NCBI RefSeq assembly: GCF_002903165.1
Contig: NZ_PPSK01000004.1
Span: 62,001 to 126,000 of the forward strand
Origin: Halopseudomonas oceani
GTDB taxonomy: Bacteria; Pseudomonadota; Gammaproteobacteria; Pseudomonadales; Pseudomonadaceae
Direction of reading: 5' to 3'
DNA: 64,000 bases
Under the pieces are notes generated by a model. The model searched no databases and was not told where the DNA came from. It was given only the letters and a program-made list of their open reading frames with translations. The translations under genes and the position numbers were made by a program. The stretch's first letter is position 1; the number at the start of each line of letters is the position of its first letter. Of the stretch, positions 7,751 to 17,387 are shown piece by piece.

Positions 7751-8746
7751 CTAGTGATTGCGACGCTCAAAACGGTCCAGCGTGTCGCTGGCCACCATGC
7801 GCCCCAGCTCGATCAATTCCGGAGCACGGTAAAACTCAAAGAACCGGCATAACCGCTTGGGCACATTGAAGATAACGTCCGGCGGGTAGCCTGCAATCTT
7901 GTACTGGGTCAGCGAAGACTGCATGGCCTCAAACGACAGGTTGACCAACTCCAGCATGCTGGCCGGCCCGGGTGGGGGCTCCACCTCAACCGGTGCATGC
8001 AGATCCTCATCACGCGAACGCATCACCTCCATCGAGGCGTCGGCCTCCGCCGCAATCAGCGCCAGATCATCCTGTTCGCCGTCAGCCTCATCCACTCGAC
8101 GGCCCAGCCAGGACGGCTTGATCGCCGCCAACCACTGATCCCATTGCTGACGGATGGGTGCCGGCCGTTCGATCACCGGCATCTGGTAGTGCGTGCTTTC
8201 GGTCGAGTTAAGGTTTACCGCCATGATCAGATCACAGTGAGCAGAGACAACCGGCACAATCGGCAAGGGATTGAGCAGGCCGCCATCCACCAGCACCCGG
8301 TGCCCCTGCTTGACCGGCGAGAACAGACTGGGAATTGCCGCCGACGCGCGCATGGCTTGATGCAGGCAGCCACTTTGGAACCAGACTTCCTGCTGGTTGG
8401 TCAGGTCAGTGGCAACGGCCGTGAACGGGATATTCAGGTCTTCGATTTCCATCTCGCCCAGCATTTCACGGATTCGCCCGAACACCCGCTCGCCGCGAAT
8501 GGCACCAAGATTGCCAAAACCAATATCCAGCAGTCGAATGACATCCAGATAATCCAGCCCGGACACCCAGTCGCGGTAATCGGCCAACCGGCCAGCTGCG
8601 TGAATCCCCCCAACCACGGCCCCCATGGAGCAGCCTGCGATACAGGCAATTTCATAACCCCGGCGTTCGATCTCTTCGATCACGCCAATATGCGCGTACC
8701 CCCGCGCACCTCCACTGCCCAAAACCAGGGCGACTCTCTGTGCCAT
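7751..8746 (-). CDS. Patatin-like phospholipase family protein
   Basis: The 331-residue protein has the patatin layout: oxyanion-hole loop GSGGARGYAHIG (about 10-21), nucleophile elbow GCSMG with Ser40, and the catalytic Asp154 in VDGGLLNP. The N-terminal half resembles the bacterial RssA/YlbK group. The C-terminal 130 residues contain an acidic stretch (DEADGEQDDLALIAAEADAS) and then a helical segment ending in FERRNH. Such enzymes hydrolyse acyl esters of phospholipids or other lipids. No signal peptide is seen, so it is likely cytosolic or membrane-associated. It is divergent from the penicillin acylase gene with about 100 bases between. Confidence 0.9.
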   Translation of the reverse strand: MAQRVALVLGSGGARGYAHIGVIEEIERRGYEIACIAGCSMGAVVGGIHAAGRLADYRDWVSGLDYLDVIRLLDIGFGNLGAIRGERVFGRIREMLGEMEIEDLNIPFTAVATDLTNQQEVWFQSGCLHQAMRASAAIPSLFSPVKQGHRVLVDGGLLNPLPIVPVVSAHCDLIMAVNLNSTESTHYQMPVIERPAPIRQQWDQWLAAIKPSWLGRRVDEADGEQDDLALIAAEADASMEVMRSRDEDLHAPVEVEPPPGPASMLELVNLSFEAMQSSLTQYKIAGYPPDVIFNVPKRLCRFFEFYRAPELIELGRMVASDTLDRFERRNH

Positions 8747-8845
8747 CTTGCTGTTGCTCCTTCACAAACCAGGGTGAACCGGATTGACGCAGCCCACCGG
8801 CGTGCTCATGATGCCGAAACCTTTTTTTGCTGCACAAGGCTCATC

Positions 8846-11266
8846 GTGAACGCTCGCATCAACCGCTCCCTCAAACTGCTGCTTTGTTTTGTCTTGCTGT
8901 TGACCATAGCCGCACTGACCGTGCTGTGGATAGTCCATTCTGCACAGGCGCGGCGTGAAGGAGAACTGAAGCTAGAGGGCCTTAAGGCACCTGTCGAGGT
9001 GTATTACGACGGCTGGGGCGTCCCTCATATCGATGCGAGCAACGAGGAAGACGCCTACCGCGCACTGGGCTATGTGCATGCCCAGGATCGTCTGTTTCAG
9101 ATGGACCTGTTACGCCGCATTGGTGGCGGCAGACTTTCGGAGCTGTTTGGCGCCGAGTCTTTCGCAACCGACCGTTTTTTCCGTACTCTCGGCATCAGCC
9201 GCTACGCCCGGGCCTACGCCGAGCGGCTGGAGGCACAACCGGACAGCCCTCATGTAAAGCTGATGCACGCGTATCAGGACGGTATCAACCAGTACATTGA
9301 TCACGGTGGCATGCCGCTGGAGTACCGGCTACTGATGACCCGGCCGGATTACTTCACCAGCGAAGACATTGCCAACGCCATGGGCTACATGGCCTATTCC
9401 TTTGCCGAAGCCTTCAAGACGGATGCTCTAGTCGACAGCATCCGAGGCACCCTGAGCGAGCGGCATTATCGGGATCTGGTGCCAAGCTGGCCAGATCAGC
9501 TGCCGCCGCTGCGTTCCTCCGGCCAGCCTTACATTGAGCTGCTGACACCGATGCTTGAGCAAATAGGCCAGGTGGAGAAAAATATCCCCACCGGCCAATT
9601 CCTTGGCAGCAACGCGTGGGTCGTCAATGCGGACCACAGCGCCAGCGGTGCACCGCTGTTGGCCAACGACCCTCACATCGGTTTTGCCGCTCCAGCAGTC
9701 TGGTACGAAGCCCATATCCGCACTCCGGATAGCGAGGTCTATGGCCATTTCCTGGCGGGCATCCCCTTCCCGCTGCTCGGCCAGACTCGACATCATGCCT
9801 GGGGCTTGACCATGCTGATGAACGACGATGTCGACTTTTACCGCGAGCGCACCAACCCGGACGATCCGGAACAGGTCTGGGCAGTCGATCATTGGGAACC
9901 GCTGCAGGTGCACGAGGAGGTCATCAAGATTCGCGGCCAGGAAGACCGCCTGATCCGCACTCGCAGCAGTCGCCACGGACCGATCATCAATGATCTGCCG
10001 GGTAGTATGGAGCGCCAACCGGTCAGCCTGTTCTGGAGCTTCCTCGACCCCGACAGCGACTCCACGCAAGCGTTTTACGGCTTCACCCGCGCCACCAGCA
10101 TGGCCGAGTTTGAAGCCGCTGCAGCGCTGCACGGCGCCCCCGGCCTCAACCTGCTGTACGCTGACGCCGACAACAATATTGCAATGTGGGCGATCGGCAA
10201 GCTCAAGCGCTGGCCGCAAAGCAGCAACGGTTTTTCACTGCTCAACGGCAGCTCAGGGCGCGACGACTTCCTCGGCTATCAGCCATTCGAGAGCAACCCT
10301 CGCATCATCAATCCGCGCGAAGGGATCCTGTTCTCCACCAACAACCCCTACCCGGAGCGCAACCCACGGCGCAAGCTGCCAGGCTATTACGCACCAACCG
10401 ACCGTGCTCTGCGGCTGGAACAGCTGCTGGCGAGCAAGGAGCAATTTGATCTGTCCGATTTCAAAGCGTTCCAGCTCGACGACCAGCGTCCGGTCGCGCT
10501 CAGCATGATTGCCGACGCATTGCCGTTATTTGACCTTGAGCAGTTGCCGGATGAGCTGCGCGAGCCTGCCGCCAGGGCCGCTGGCCTGCTTGCGAGCTGG
10601 GACGGGCGCTACGATCAGAACAGTGCTGCTGCAAGCATCTTCCAGCGCTGGCAGGACGCGCTGTCAGAGGCCCTGTTTGCCGACGAACTGGGCCCGCGCT
10701 ACAGTTTTTTCCGCAACACCTTTATGGCCGAAAAGACCCTCGCCAGTCTTTACTGGAAACCGACCTCTCCCTGGTGGGACAACCGTCAGCAGCCGAGTCT
10801 GGACGGTCGCCATTCAGCAATTCAACACGCCTGGCAGAATGCGATTGCCGGGCTGGTCGCCGACCTGGGTGACGACCCGGCGCAATGGCAGTGGTCACGC
10901 CTGACGAGCCTGCAGCATGCTCACGCGCTGGCTGAACGCATCCCTTTTGGTGAGTATCTGAACAGTAAGCCAGTCGCCGTCAGCGGCGGTAACGAGACGC
11001 TGAACAACATGGTGTTTGATCGAGGGGAAGCGAGATACAAGATCAAGGCCGGCCCCTCTACCCGCAGACTGATAGATCTGTCTGACCTGAACGCAACGCT
11101 CGGCATCAACCCGCTGGGGCAGTCCGGCAACCCGCTGGACGGCCATGCGTACGACCAGGCAGAAATGTTCAACGAGGGCCGCTACCGCACGCAGCTGTTT
11201 GACTGGCTCTCGATCCAGGCGCTGCCAGACCGACTGGAGCTGCAGCCGGACAGCAGGCGGCGCTAA
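8846..11266 (+). CDS. Penicillin acylase family (Ntn-hydrolase) protein
   Basis: The GTG at 8846 starts an 806-residue protein with a basic N-terminus and one membrane or signal helix (about 9-30). Family landmarks are DGWGVPHIDASNEEDAYRALGY and VHAQDRLFQMDLLRR in the alpha part, then GSNAWVVNADHSASG, where Ser255 would become the N-terminal nucleophile after autocleavage at Gly254-Ser255. LLANDPHIGF follows. The family hydrolyses amide bonds of penicillins, acyl-homoserine lactones or related N-acyl compounds, and substrate cannot be told from sequence. The same frame stays open for 283 codons upstream of the GTG, but that stretch is antisense to the patatin gene and shows no family similarity. 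Confidence 0.88.
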   Translation: MNARINRSLKLLLCFVLLLTIAALTVLWIVHSAQARREGELKLEGLKAPVEVYYDGWGVPHIDASNEEDAYRALGYVHAQDRLFQMDLLRRIGGGRLSELFGAESFATDRFFRTLGISRYARAYAERLEAQPDSPHVKLMHAYQDGINQYIDHGGMPLEYRLLMTRPDYFTSEDIANAMGYMAYSFAEAFKTDALVDSIRGTLSERHYRDLVPSWPDQLPPLRSSGQPYIELLTPMLEQIGQVEKNIPTGQFLGSNAWVVNADHSASGAPLLANDPHIGFAAPAVWYEAHIRTPDSEVYGHFLAGIPFPLLGQTRHHAWGLTMLMNDDVDFYRERTNPDDPEQVWAVDHWEPLQVHEEVIKIRGQEDRLIRTRSSRHGPIINDLPGSMERQPVSLFWSFLDPDSDSTQAFYGFTRATSMAEFEAAAALHGAPGLNLLYADADNNIAMWAIGKLKRWPQSSNGFSLLNGSSGRDDFLGYQPFESNPRIINPREGILFSTNNPYPERNPRRKLPGYYAPTDRALRLEQLLASKEQFDLSDFKAFQLDDQRPVALSMIADALPLFDLEQLPDELREPAARAAGLLASWDGRYDQNSAAASIFQRWQDALSEALFADELGPRYSFFRNTFMAEKTLASLYWKPTSPWWDNRQQPSLDGRHSAIQHAWQNAIAGLVADLGDDPAQWQWSRLTSLQHAHALAERIPFGEYLNSKPVAVSGGNETLNNMVFDRGEARYKIKAGPSTRRLIDLSDLNATLGINPLGQSGNPLDGHAYDQAEMFNEGRYRTQLFDWLSIQALPDRLELQPDSRRR

Positions 11267-11272
11267 ACCCGA

Positions 11273-12100
11273 TCAGCGAATCCGCCGGATAATGACGCCC
11301 AAAGCCGGCTCTGGGCTGCCCAGCGTCAGCCGCTGGGCAGCAACGCCGGCCTCCTTCAGTGCCCCTACCAGCAATGGAGCATCTGCTCCATCAAGCTGCA
11401 CCCGCAGCAACGAGTCCAACCGCATCATGCGTACCAGCAATCGGCTCCAGCTGTCGAGGAGTGCAGGATCGTCACCGAGTGCCGGCAAGGCCAGCTTCTC
11501 TTCACTACGCAGCACCTTGAGCAGCGTCGACGGCGTAGGATAGAGCGCCTGCTCGACCGTTTCGGCGGGCGTGGTCTGCTCGATATTCAGATAACTGCGA
11601 CGGTTGCCACGGGTAATCGAGTAGAGTGAGACAAAGCGCTGGGGCTCGCCGTCAAGTCGCAAAGCAATATAGCGCTGACCCTCCTCTGGCCCATACAGCT
11701 GCGCATTGTGCAGGACCTGATTAGCCCACAGACTGCTGCTGCCACATTCACGGCCATCACAGGCATACAGTAGCGTATGCGGCTGTTCGATCAGCTGCGC
11801 CAGCACATGGCGGAACGCATCTTCGGGCGTATAACCGTCGATGATCTCCCAAGTCACCTGTGCCAGTTCACCGTTTACCCGAATCTCGCGCTCGGCGCGC
11901 AGCTGATTGTTGATACGACGAACGCTACCGATGACTACCGGATGGTCGACCTGGGCCGACAGCTCTTCACTGGTAACCTGAGAGTGGGGAAAAGCGCTGA
12001 CCACCAGTTGATCCAGCGCCTGCGCTGCATGAACGGTAGTGCCGCCCGCGAGCATGAAGCCACCTAACAGCAGCGGCAGAGTACGAACCGATAAACCCAT
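11273..12100 (-). CDS. DUF4892 domain-containing periplasmic protein
   Basis: This 275-residue protein starts with a signal peptide (LSVRTLPLLLGGFMLAGGTTVHA, cut after about residue 25). The mature part has the DUF4892 features LDQLVVSAFPHSQV, a central YACDGRECGSSSLWANQV motif with two Cys that could pair, and RYIALRLDG before the C-terminal helical region. The ATG at 12100 with GGGAGA upstream is preferred over a start nine codons earlier. It converges with the penicillin acylase gene with only six bases between the stops. The function of DUF4892 proteins is not known to me; an OmpA-like domain found in longer relatives is absent here. Confidence 0.75.
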   Translation of the reverse strand: MGLSVRTLPLLLGGFMLAGGTTVHAAQALDQLVVSAFPHSQVTSEELSAQVDHPVVIGSVRRINNQLRAEREIRVNGELAQVTWEIIDGYTPEDAFRHVLAQLIEQPHTLLYACDGRECGSSSLWANQVLHNAQLYGPEEGQRYIALRLDGEPQRFVSLYSITRGNRRSYLNIEQTTPAETVEQALYPTPSTLLKVLRSEEKLALPALGDDPALLDSWSRLLVRMMRLDSLLRVQLDGADAPLLVGALKEAGVAAQRLTLGSPEPALGVIIRRIR

Positions 12101-12210
12101 GCGTCTCCCTAGTAGCGCGCCGAGCAACAGTCAGCGCGCACAGAATTGGCTACCGAGGCATCGGCAGCGCAATGAACCTGCCCAGAGAATAGCGCGTGGC
12201 GACCTCTCGG

Positions 12211-13074
12211 TCAGCTCAAGCTTGTATAGAAGTCTTTCAGAATGGCCGCAACTTCACCTGCCGACTCCTCCAAGTGCAGATGGTGACCACCGTCCACCCG
12301 GTGCCGCTGCAAGTGCTCAAAGGCGTCTATCCGCGCCAGCACCTCGGGATGCTTGTGCATCACGCCCTGATTGGCCAGCACGACACAGGTCGGCGCACTA
12401 ATGTTCTCGATAAATGAGGTTGCATGCCGCTGAGTAAAGCGTAAGGGTGACGGCAGCATCAGTTGGGGATCAGTCCGCCAGGTCCAGCCACCATCGTGCG
12501 GCATCAGGCCACGCTCCACCAACGCCGCTGCAGCATCACGTGAAATTGGCGTGGTACCACCCAGGACGCGCGCCGATACAGCCTTCTCGACACTGTCATA
12601 GACTGGCTTGCGCTTACTGCCAAGCTGCAAGGTGGAATTGAAAAAACGCGCCATCTGTCGCGGCGCATCATCAGCCTCCGAGGTAAACGGCATTAGCCCG
12701 TCAATCATCGCTGCACCAATAATTCGCTCCGGCAAGCTGCCGGCCAATACCCCACTGATGATTGCTCCCATCGAATGCCCGAGCAGTGCAAAGCGCTCCC
12801 AACCCAGATCTTCGGCCACCTGCAATACCGTGGCTGCCTGCTGCCAGAGGCTGTAACCGGTAGCCGGCATGTGGCCGGACAGGCCGTGACCGGGCAAATC
12901 CAGCGCCACCAGATGCACGCCCTCCAGCGCTGGCGCGATGCGATCAAAGGTCGCCGCATTGTCCAGCCAGCCGTGCAGCCCGATAACGGGCAAGCCACCC
13001 GGTTCACCCCAGACCTTGCCGGCGATTTCGATGTGCGGCAGGGAAAAACGGATTTCGTGACTACTGATTGGCAT
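12211..13074 (-). CDS. Alpha/beta hydrolase
   Basis: The 287-residue product has the core fold in order: LPVIGLHGWLDNAATFD (oxyanion region HGW), VALDLPGHGLSG, nucleophile elbow GHSMGA with Ser101, and C-terminal DGGHHLHLEE providing the catalytic His. A family acid is expected near RIDAFEHLQ. There is no signal peptide, so it is cytosolic. The ATG at 13074 follows CGGAGG, which decides it against an in-frame codon 22 positions upstream. It lies downstream of the thioesterase and acyl-CoA ligase genes on the same strand and may share their lipid-related role; the substrate is unknown. Confidence 0.88.
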   Translation of the reverse strand: MPISSHEIRFSLPHIEIAGKVWGEPGGLPVIGLHGWLDNAATFDRIAPALEGVHLVALDLPGHGLSGHMPATGYSLWQQAATVLQVAEDLGWERFALLGHSMGAIISGVLAGSLPERIIGAAMIDGLMPFTSEADDAPRQMARFFNSTLQLGSKRKPVYDSVEKAVSARVLGGTTPISRDAAAALVERGLMPHDGGWTWRTDPQLMLPSPLRFTQRHATSFIENISAPTCVVLANQGVMHKHPEVLARIDAFEHLQRHRVDGGHHLHLEESAGEVAAILKDFYTSLS

Positions 13075-13191
13075 GAGGCCTCCGAGACCGTAACGGAAAA
13101 ATGCAGCAGGCAATCTAACGGCCCGTCCAGCGCCAGACAAGCGCCCCTACATCCGTGAATGCGTGTCTATATTTGGCGCTTTTGCCCTATT

Positions 13192-13623
13192 TTATTCCGC
13201 TTTCAGCGGCACAATGGCCATAGTCAGACGCGAAATGCAGGTCTGATTTCCGGCATCATCGTGCAAGCGGATGTCCCAGACGTGAGTGGTGCGGCCCAGA
13301 TGCACCGCCTTGGCAACCGCAGTCACGCGGCCTGCGCGCACTGCGCGGAGGTGGTTGGCATTGATGTCCAGACCAACGCAGTAGTAGCGGCTGGTATCAA
13401 TGCACTGATAGGACGCGATGCTGCCAACGGTTTCAGCCAATACCACCGAGGCACCGCCGTGCAGAATACCGTAGGGCTGATGAGTACGTTCGTCGACCGG
13501 CATGCTTGCGCTGAGCCAATCATCGCCGGCGGCTTCGATGCGGATGTCGAGCAGGCTATTGAGAGTTGGGGTTGGCGTGTTGAGGCGTTCAAGGTCTATC
13601 GGGGTCTTCCAGATACTGCTCAT
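13192..13623 (-). CDS. Hotdog-fold thioesterase, PaaI/MenI type
   Basis: The 143-residue protein has the hotdog thioesterase signature PYGILHGGASVVLAETVGS, where the HGG segment and the Glu two turns later form the active site of the 4-hydroxybenzoyl-CoA thioesterase-like group. The last strand SRLTMAIVPL is typical. It would hydrolyse an acyl- or aryl-CoA. Its ATG overlaps the TGA of the upstream acyl-CoA ligase by four bases, so the ligase and thioesterase are translationally coupled. Confidence 0.9.
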   Translation of the reverse strand: MSSIWKTPIDLERLNTPTPTLNSLLDIRIEAAGDDWLSASMPVDERTHQPYGILHGGASVVLAETVGSIASYQCIDTSRYYCVGLDINANHLRAVRAGRVTAVAKAVHLGRTTHVWDIRLHDDAGNQTCISRLTMAIVPLKAE

Positions 13624-15311
13624 GCACTCTCCTGCGGTTGTTCCGTCGACTGGTGCCAGACGACGCTCTGCCCACCCACCAGCCAGTCATGAAAATACGC
13701 CTGCCAGGTTGCCTCAACTACATTGCGGCGCAGCTTTTGCGTTGGCGTGCGGAAACCTCCGCTCACATCCCATGGTGTGTCGACCACCACCAAGCAGCCC
13801 AGCCGCTCGCTACTGGGCAATGTCGCATTCACGCGCTTAAGGGCCTCGCCAAGCGCCCGCTGCGTCAGATCGGAGCGCTCATTGGCACCGGCAACCAGGC
13901 GAACCAGTGCCAGCGGTTGCGGCAGCTCCTGGCCGACCACACAGGCCTCGTCAACCTCAGGCAAGTCCATCAACAACTGCTCGATGGGCCCAGGCGCGAT
14001 ATAGCGCCCTTTTGAGGTTTTGAATATGTCCTTGACCCGTCCGGTCAGGCGTAGAAACCCTTCCTGATCGATTTCACCAACATCACCTGTATGCAAGAAG
14101 CCATTTTCATCAAGAACTTCGTCGGTGCGGGCCTGGTCTTTGTAGTACCCCATCATCACCGCTTTGCTACGCACTAGAATCTCACCGTGCTCACCCAGCC
14201 GGCACTCTACTCCAGGGTTCGGCAAGCCAATGTACCCTTCCTTGGGCCGACTCGGACGGCCCAGATGCGAGTAGCCGCAGTTCTCCGTCATACCATAGCC
14301 TTCGACCACCACCAGTCCGAGGCGAGCAAACCACTGCTGCACCGCCGGCGCCAGCCTGGCTGCACCGCTGACAGCGTAGCGAATCTGGTCGAGCCCAAGC
14401 CTGGCCAGAATACGTCGAGCCTGCCACGGTCCAATCACGGGCAAACCAAGCAAAAGACGCGTCCAGCGCGGCGACCGGGCCTGCTCGTAGCCTTGCACGC
14501 ATTGCTGCCAAACATGGGGGGAGCCAAACATCAGCGTCGGCTGGGCGCGACGAGCATCACGGATAAAGGTATCGCCCGACTCGACAAAATAGATCTGCTG
14601 CCCGCCAAGCAGCGAAGAGACCTCGATAAACTGCCGCTCGGCGATGTGACTGAGCGACTGAAACGACAGCATCCGATCAGTGGCAGAGATATTGAACAGG
14701 CGCTGATAGTTGCTTGCAGCCAGAAACATGCTGGCAAAGCTGAGCATCACGCCTTTGGGCATGCCAGTAGTGCCGGAAGTGTAGATGATGGTCGCCAATT
14801 GCTCCGGTTGCGGCCTGACCGGCTCCGCCAGCGGCTCATGCTCCGCCAGTATTTGTGCCCAGCCAACCACCTGTTCGCCTGAAGGGCCCCGCGGCAGACC
14901 CACACAGGCCAGACTGGCCGGTATGCCCTCAGCGACCTTCGGCCAAGACTCTATCGGCCCGACCAACAGCGCGCATATATCGGCATGTGCGATCAACTTG
15001 TGTATCGAGTCAGGCGTCAGGCTGGGGTGCAGCGGCACCGATACGTGCCCGGCCATCCAGATGGCCAGATCGGCAATAATCCAGTGTGCGCAGCTTTTCG
15101 ATAACAGTCCGATATGGCTGCCGGTCGGGAGATCAAGTGACAACAGATACTGGGCAACGCGGCGGGCCTGACTGCCTACCTCTGCCCAGCTGTATTTGAC
15201 CAGTTTGCCGTCCGGCCCTGGCTCAATGAGATAGTGACTGCGCGGGCGCAGGGTTTCTTGCCGGAAAAAAGACTCCAGCGCGGTCTCTGGTTGCGTTGTC
15301 AATGCGCCCAT
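13620..15311 (-). CDS. AMP-dependent acyl-CoA ligase
   Basis: The 563-residue protein belongs to the ANL adenylate-forming family. The P-loop signature TIIYTSGTTGMPKGVM lies at about 174-189. VVEGYGMTENCGYSH gives the A5 motif, LHTGDVGEIDQEGFLRLTGRVKD the A7/A8 hinge, and FKTSKGRYIAPGPIE the long-chain type C-terminal linker. Those features resemble long-chain fatty acyl-CoA synthetases (FadD15/ACSL type). The last Lys of the A10 motif is in RTPTQKLRR. It activates an acid through acyl-AMP to acyl-CoA. It is followed, with a four-base overlap, by a thioesterase, suggesting control of one acyl-CoA pool. Confidence 0.9.
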   Translation of the reverse strand: MGALTTQPETALESFFRQETLRPRSHYLIEPGPDGKLVKYSWAEVGSQARRVAQYLLSLDLPTGSHIGLLSKSCAHWIIADLAIWMAGHVSVPLHPSLTPDSIHKLIAHADICALLVGPIESWPKVAEGIPASLACVGLPRGPSGEQVVGWAQILAEHEPLAEPVRPQPEQLATIIYTSGTTGMPKGVMLSFASMFLAASNYQRLFNISATDRMLSFQSLSHIAERQFIEVSSLLGGQQIYFVESGDTFIRDARRAQPTLMFGSPHVWQQCVQGYEQARSPRWTRLLLGLPVIGPWQARRILARLGLDQIRYAVSGAARLAPAVQQWFARLGLVVVEGYGMTENCGYSHLGRPSRPKEGYIGLPNPGVECRLGEHGEILVRSKAVMMGYYKDQARTDEVLDENGFLHTGDVGEIDQEGFLRLTGRVKDIFKTSKGRYIAPGPIEQLLMDLPEVDEACVVGQELPQPLALVRLVAGANERSDLTQRALGEALKRVNATLPSSERLGCLVVVDTPWDVSGGFRTPTQKLRRNVVEATWQAYFHDWLVGGQSVVWHQSTEQPQESA

Positions 15312-15423
15312 GCCGTGCCCCTTTAGGATTGTTATTGTTATCGATAGTCATGTTTCCGGTAACAGCTCGTCACCCGAATACCTGAACACTATCCCAGCCC
15401 GGGATGGCCGACAAGCACCTGAG

Positions 15424-15894
15424 TCAGGCGCTCAGGTCGGCTGGCGTCCGGTGCAGGACCAGCGAGCCCAAGCCCGCAGCAACAAAATCGGTATCCACAC
15501 AGGCCAGAGCCGCAGTGGGCATCGGCACGTGGGCACCCCGATGACCTTCGCACAGCATGCTGAGCAACTGGCTGACCAGCGGCTGATGGCTGACCAACAA
15601 CAAGTTGCGCTCCTGCCGCTCAGCGAGATAACGCAGCACCTCGCACGGATCATCGTCGGGGGTCAGCCAGGGCGCGGTCGCAACGCCCCGCTCGTAACCC
15701 AACTCGGTACAGACCAGCGCCGCCGTCTGCTGGGCACGCAGATACGGGCTGGCGAGGATCGCGTCTAACGGCTGTCCCTGCAGCAAGGAGGCCATCAGTC
15801 GCACCTCCTGCTGCCCCGCTGCAGTCAGCGGCCGCTCCGCATCGGTGGCGGCCTGCGCCGCCGCCTGGCCGTGGCGCAAAACCCATATCTTCAC
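15424..15894 (-). CDS. sixA: Phosphohistidine phosphatase SixA
   Basis: The 156-residue protein is a small histidine phosphatase with the RHG motif at residues 7-9 (LRHGQAAAQ), where His8 is the nucleophile. SPYLRAQQTAAL supplies the second Arg, and a second His comes from LLVSHQPLVSQL. Length and lack of extra domains match SixA, which removes phosphate from phosphohistidine of HPt/PTS-type phosphotransfer proteins. Its ATG overlaps the stop of the DUF4389 gene by four bases in a gpsA-DUF4389-sixA operon. Confidence 0.88.
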   Translation of the reverse strand: MKIWVLRHGQAAAQAATDAERPLTAAGQQEVRLMASLLQGQPLDAILASPYLRAQQTAALVCTELGYERGVATAPWLTPDDDPCEVLRYLAERQERNLLLVSHQPLVSQLLSMLCEGHRGAHVPMPTAALACVDTDFVAAGLGSLVLHRTPADLSA

Positions 15895-16202
15895 GCCGAT
15901 TCATCCTCCGAGCGCAAAGTCCAACGTGCAGTCGGAGCCGGCCATTCACTGAACGGCCAAGGCTTCTGCTCGGTAACGCCGGTCAGATAGCGGCCGGTCT
16001 GCCAAGCGTACTGGGAAAAGCTGTTACCCCAACCGGCGCAGTCGGCATCCGGCGCACCAGTAAACAGGCGATAGCCGATCTGAATCAGCGTGATCACGGC
16101 GATGGCGACTTCGGCCACTTGCCAGGCGATAGCAAAGACCACGACGTATACCAGGCGCAGCCAGAAATCAGCACTGCAGAGGTTATCGATAAATGCGTTC
16201 AC
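15891..16202 (-). CDS. DUF4389 domain-containing membrane protein
   Basis: The 103-residue protein has a hydrophobic stretch of roughly 35 residues (15-50), then the family-like sequence GWGNSFSQYAWQTGRYLTGVTEQKPWPFSEWP. This matches DUF4389, small proteins often found next to gpsA and sixA in pseudomonads. It begins nine bases after the gpsA stop and overlaps sixA by four bases. Function is unknown. Confidence 0.85.
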   Translation of the reverse strand: MNAFIDNLCSADFWLRLVYVVVFAIAWQVAEVAIAVITLIQIGYRLFTGAPDADCAGWGNSFSQYAWQTGRYLTGVTEQKPWPFSEWPAPTARWTLRSEDESA

Positions 16203-16211
16203 AAAAACACC

Positions 16212-17252
16212 TCAGGACTTGATTGGACCAGCGGACATAACCGCCGCAAACTCGACATCCGTTTTCTGTTCAGCCGACATCAACTTGCCGATAACAACCG
16301 GCAGCGGCTGCTTGTCAAAAACAATGGCATGGAGGCCTGTCACCAGCGGCATATAGACCCCCTCTTCTTCCGACTTCTGCTTTAACACCTTGAGGGTGTT
16401 GACCCCTTCAGCGACCTGCCCGAGTCGGGCAACCCCTTCCTCCAGCGTTTCACCTTTACCCAGCGCGTAGCCGACCTGGAAGTTGCGTGATTGCGCAGAG
16501 GTACAGGTCACAATCAGATCACCAACCCCGGCCAGGCCGAGGAAGGTCAGAGGGTTAGCCCCCATGTGCACGGCAAAGCGGGTCATTTCGGCCAGCGCCC
16601 GGGTGATCAACATGGCCTTGGTGTTTTCGCCCATGCCCAGTGCAGAGGCCATGCCGGCAATGATGGCGTAGACGTTCTTCAGCGCCCCGCCCAGTTCCAC
16701 GCCATAGCGATCCTGACTGGCATAGACCCGCAGATTGGGGCCGCCCAGAACGGCCTGTACTGCGTGGCACAGTTGCTCGTCTTCGCTGGCAACCACGGTG
16801 GCCGTGAGTTCGCCAGCCGCCATTTCCTTGGCCAGATTCGGCCCCGACAGCACGGCAACCCGGGCGGCCGGTGCCTCCTGTTCAACAATCTGACTCATCA
16901 TCAGAAAGCCCGGCTGTTCAATGCCCTTGGTGGTGCTGACGACCTGTTTGCCAGCCAGCAGCGGCCCGACACTCTGCAGGACACTGCGAAAGGCGCTTGA
17001 GGGGATCGCCAGAAAAATCAGCCCTGCGGAGGCAATGGCAGCTTCGATATCGGTGGTCACCTGCAGCCTTTCATCCAGCCGGAAACCCGGAAGATAACGT
17101 GGGTTCTCGTGATTGTCGGCAATCTGCCTGGCAACCTTGGCATCACGCAGCCAGAGCGTCACCGGTACGCCTTCAGCCGCCATAAGGTTAGCAAGCGTGG
17201 TACCGAAACTGCCGCCACCCAGAACACAGACAGGAGCTTTGCGATCGGTCAT
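16212..17252 (-). CDS. gpsA: NAD(P)H-dependent glycerol-3-phosphate dehydrogenase
   Basis: The 346-residue enzyme reduces dihydroxyacetone phosphate to sn-glycerol 3-phosphate, the backbone precursor of phospholipids. The dinucleotide-binding motif [14 protein letters not shown] is at about 10-23. STTKGIEQ carries one conserved Lys and [14 protein letters not shown] the catalytic Lys. [17 protein letters not shown] and [12 protein letters not shown] are hallmark C-terminal motifs. The full normal length is present. It leads the gpsA-DUF4389-sixA operon. Confidence 0.96.
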   Translation of the reverse strand: MTDRKAPVCVLGGGSFGTTLANLMAAEGVPVTLWLRDAKVARQIADNHENPRYLPGFRLDERLQVTTDIEAAIASAGLIFLAIPSSAFRSVLQSVGPLLAGKQVVSTTKGIEQPGFLMMSQIVEQEAPAARVAVLSGPNLAKEMAAGELTATVVASEDEQLCHAVQAVLGGPNLRVYASQDRYGVELGGALKNVYAIIAGMASALGMGENTKAMLITRALAEMTRFAVHMGANPLTFLGLAGVGDLIVTCTSAQSRNFQVGYALGKGETLEEGVARLGQVAEGVNTLKVLKQKSEEEGVYMPLVTGLHAIVFDKQPLPVVIGKLMSAEQKTDVEFAAVMSAGPIKS

Positions 17253-17387
17253 GCAACATCCTTGAGTAATGAATCTGGCGCCAGTATAAGCCGAGCGCGC
17301 AAGATCGGGCGATTTGGCTGTATAAAAAGCCCATTCGCTGGTTAATAATGAACTAGCTTAACTAACAAAACCAAAGTGCCAGCACCT

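Noticed and set aside
6775-7869. Plus-strand open frame opposite selD
   Set aside because: selD on the minus strand has all family motifs. The opposite frame shows no similarity and no start signal.
7997-8845. Long N-terminal extension of the penicillin acylase frame
   Set aside because: This part is antisense to the patatin gene, has no family similarity, and the signal helix directly follows the GTG at 8846.
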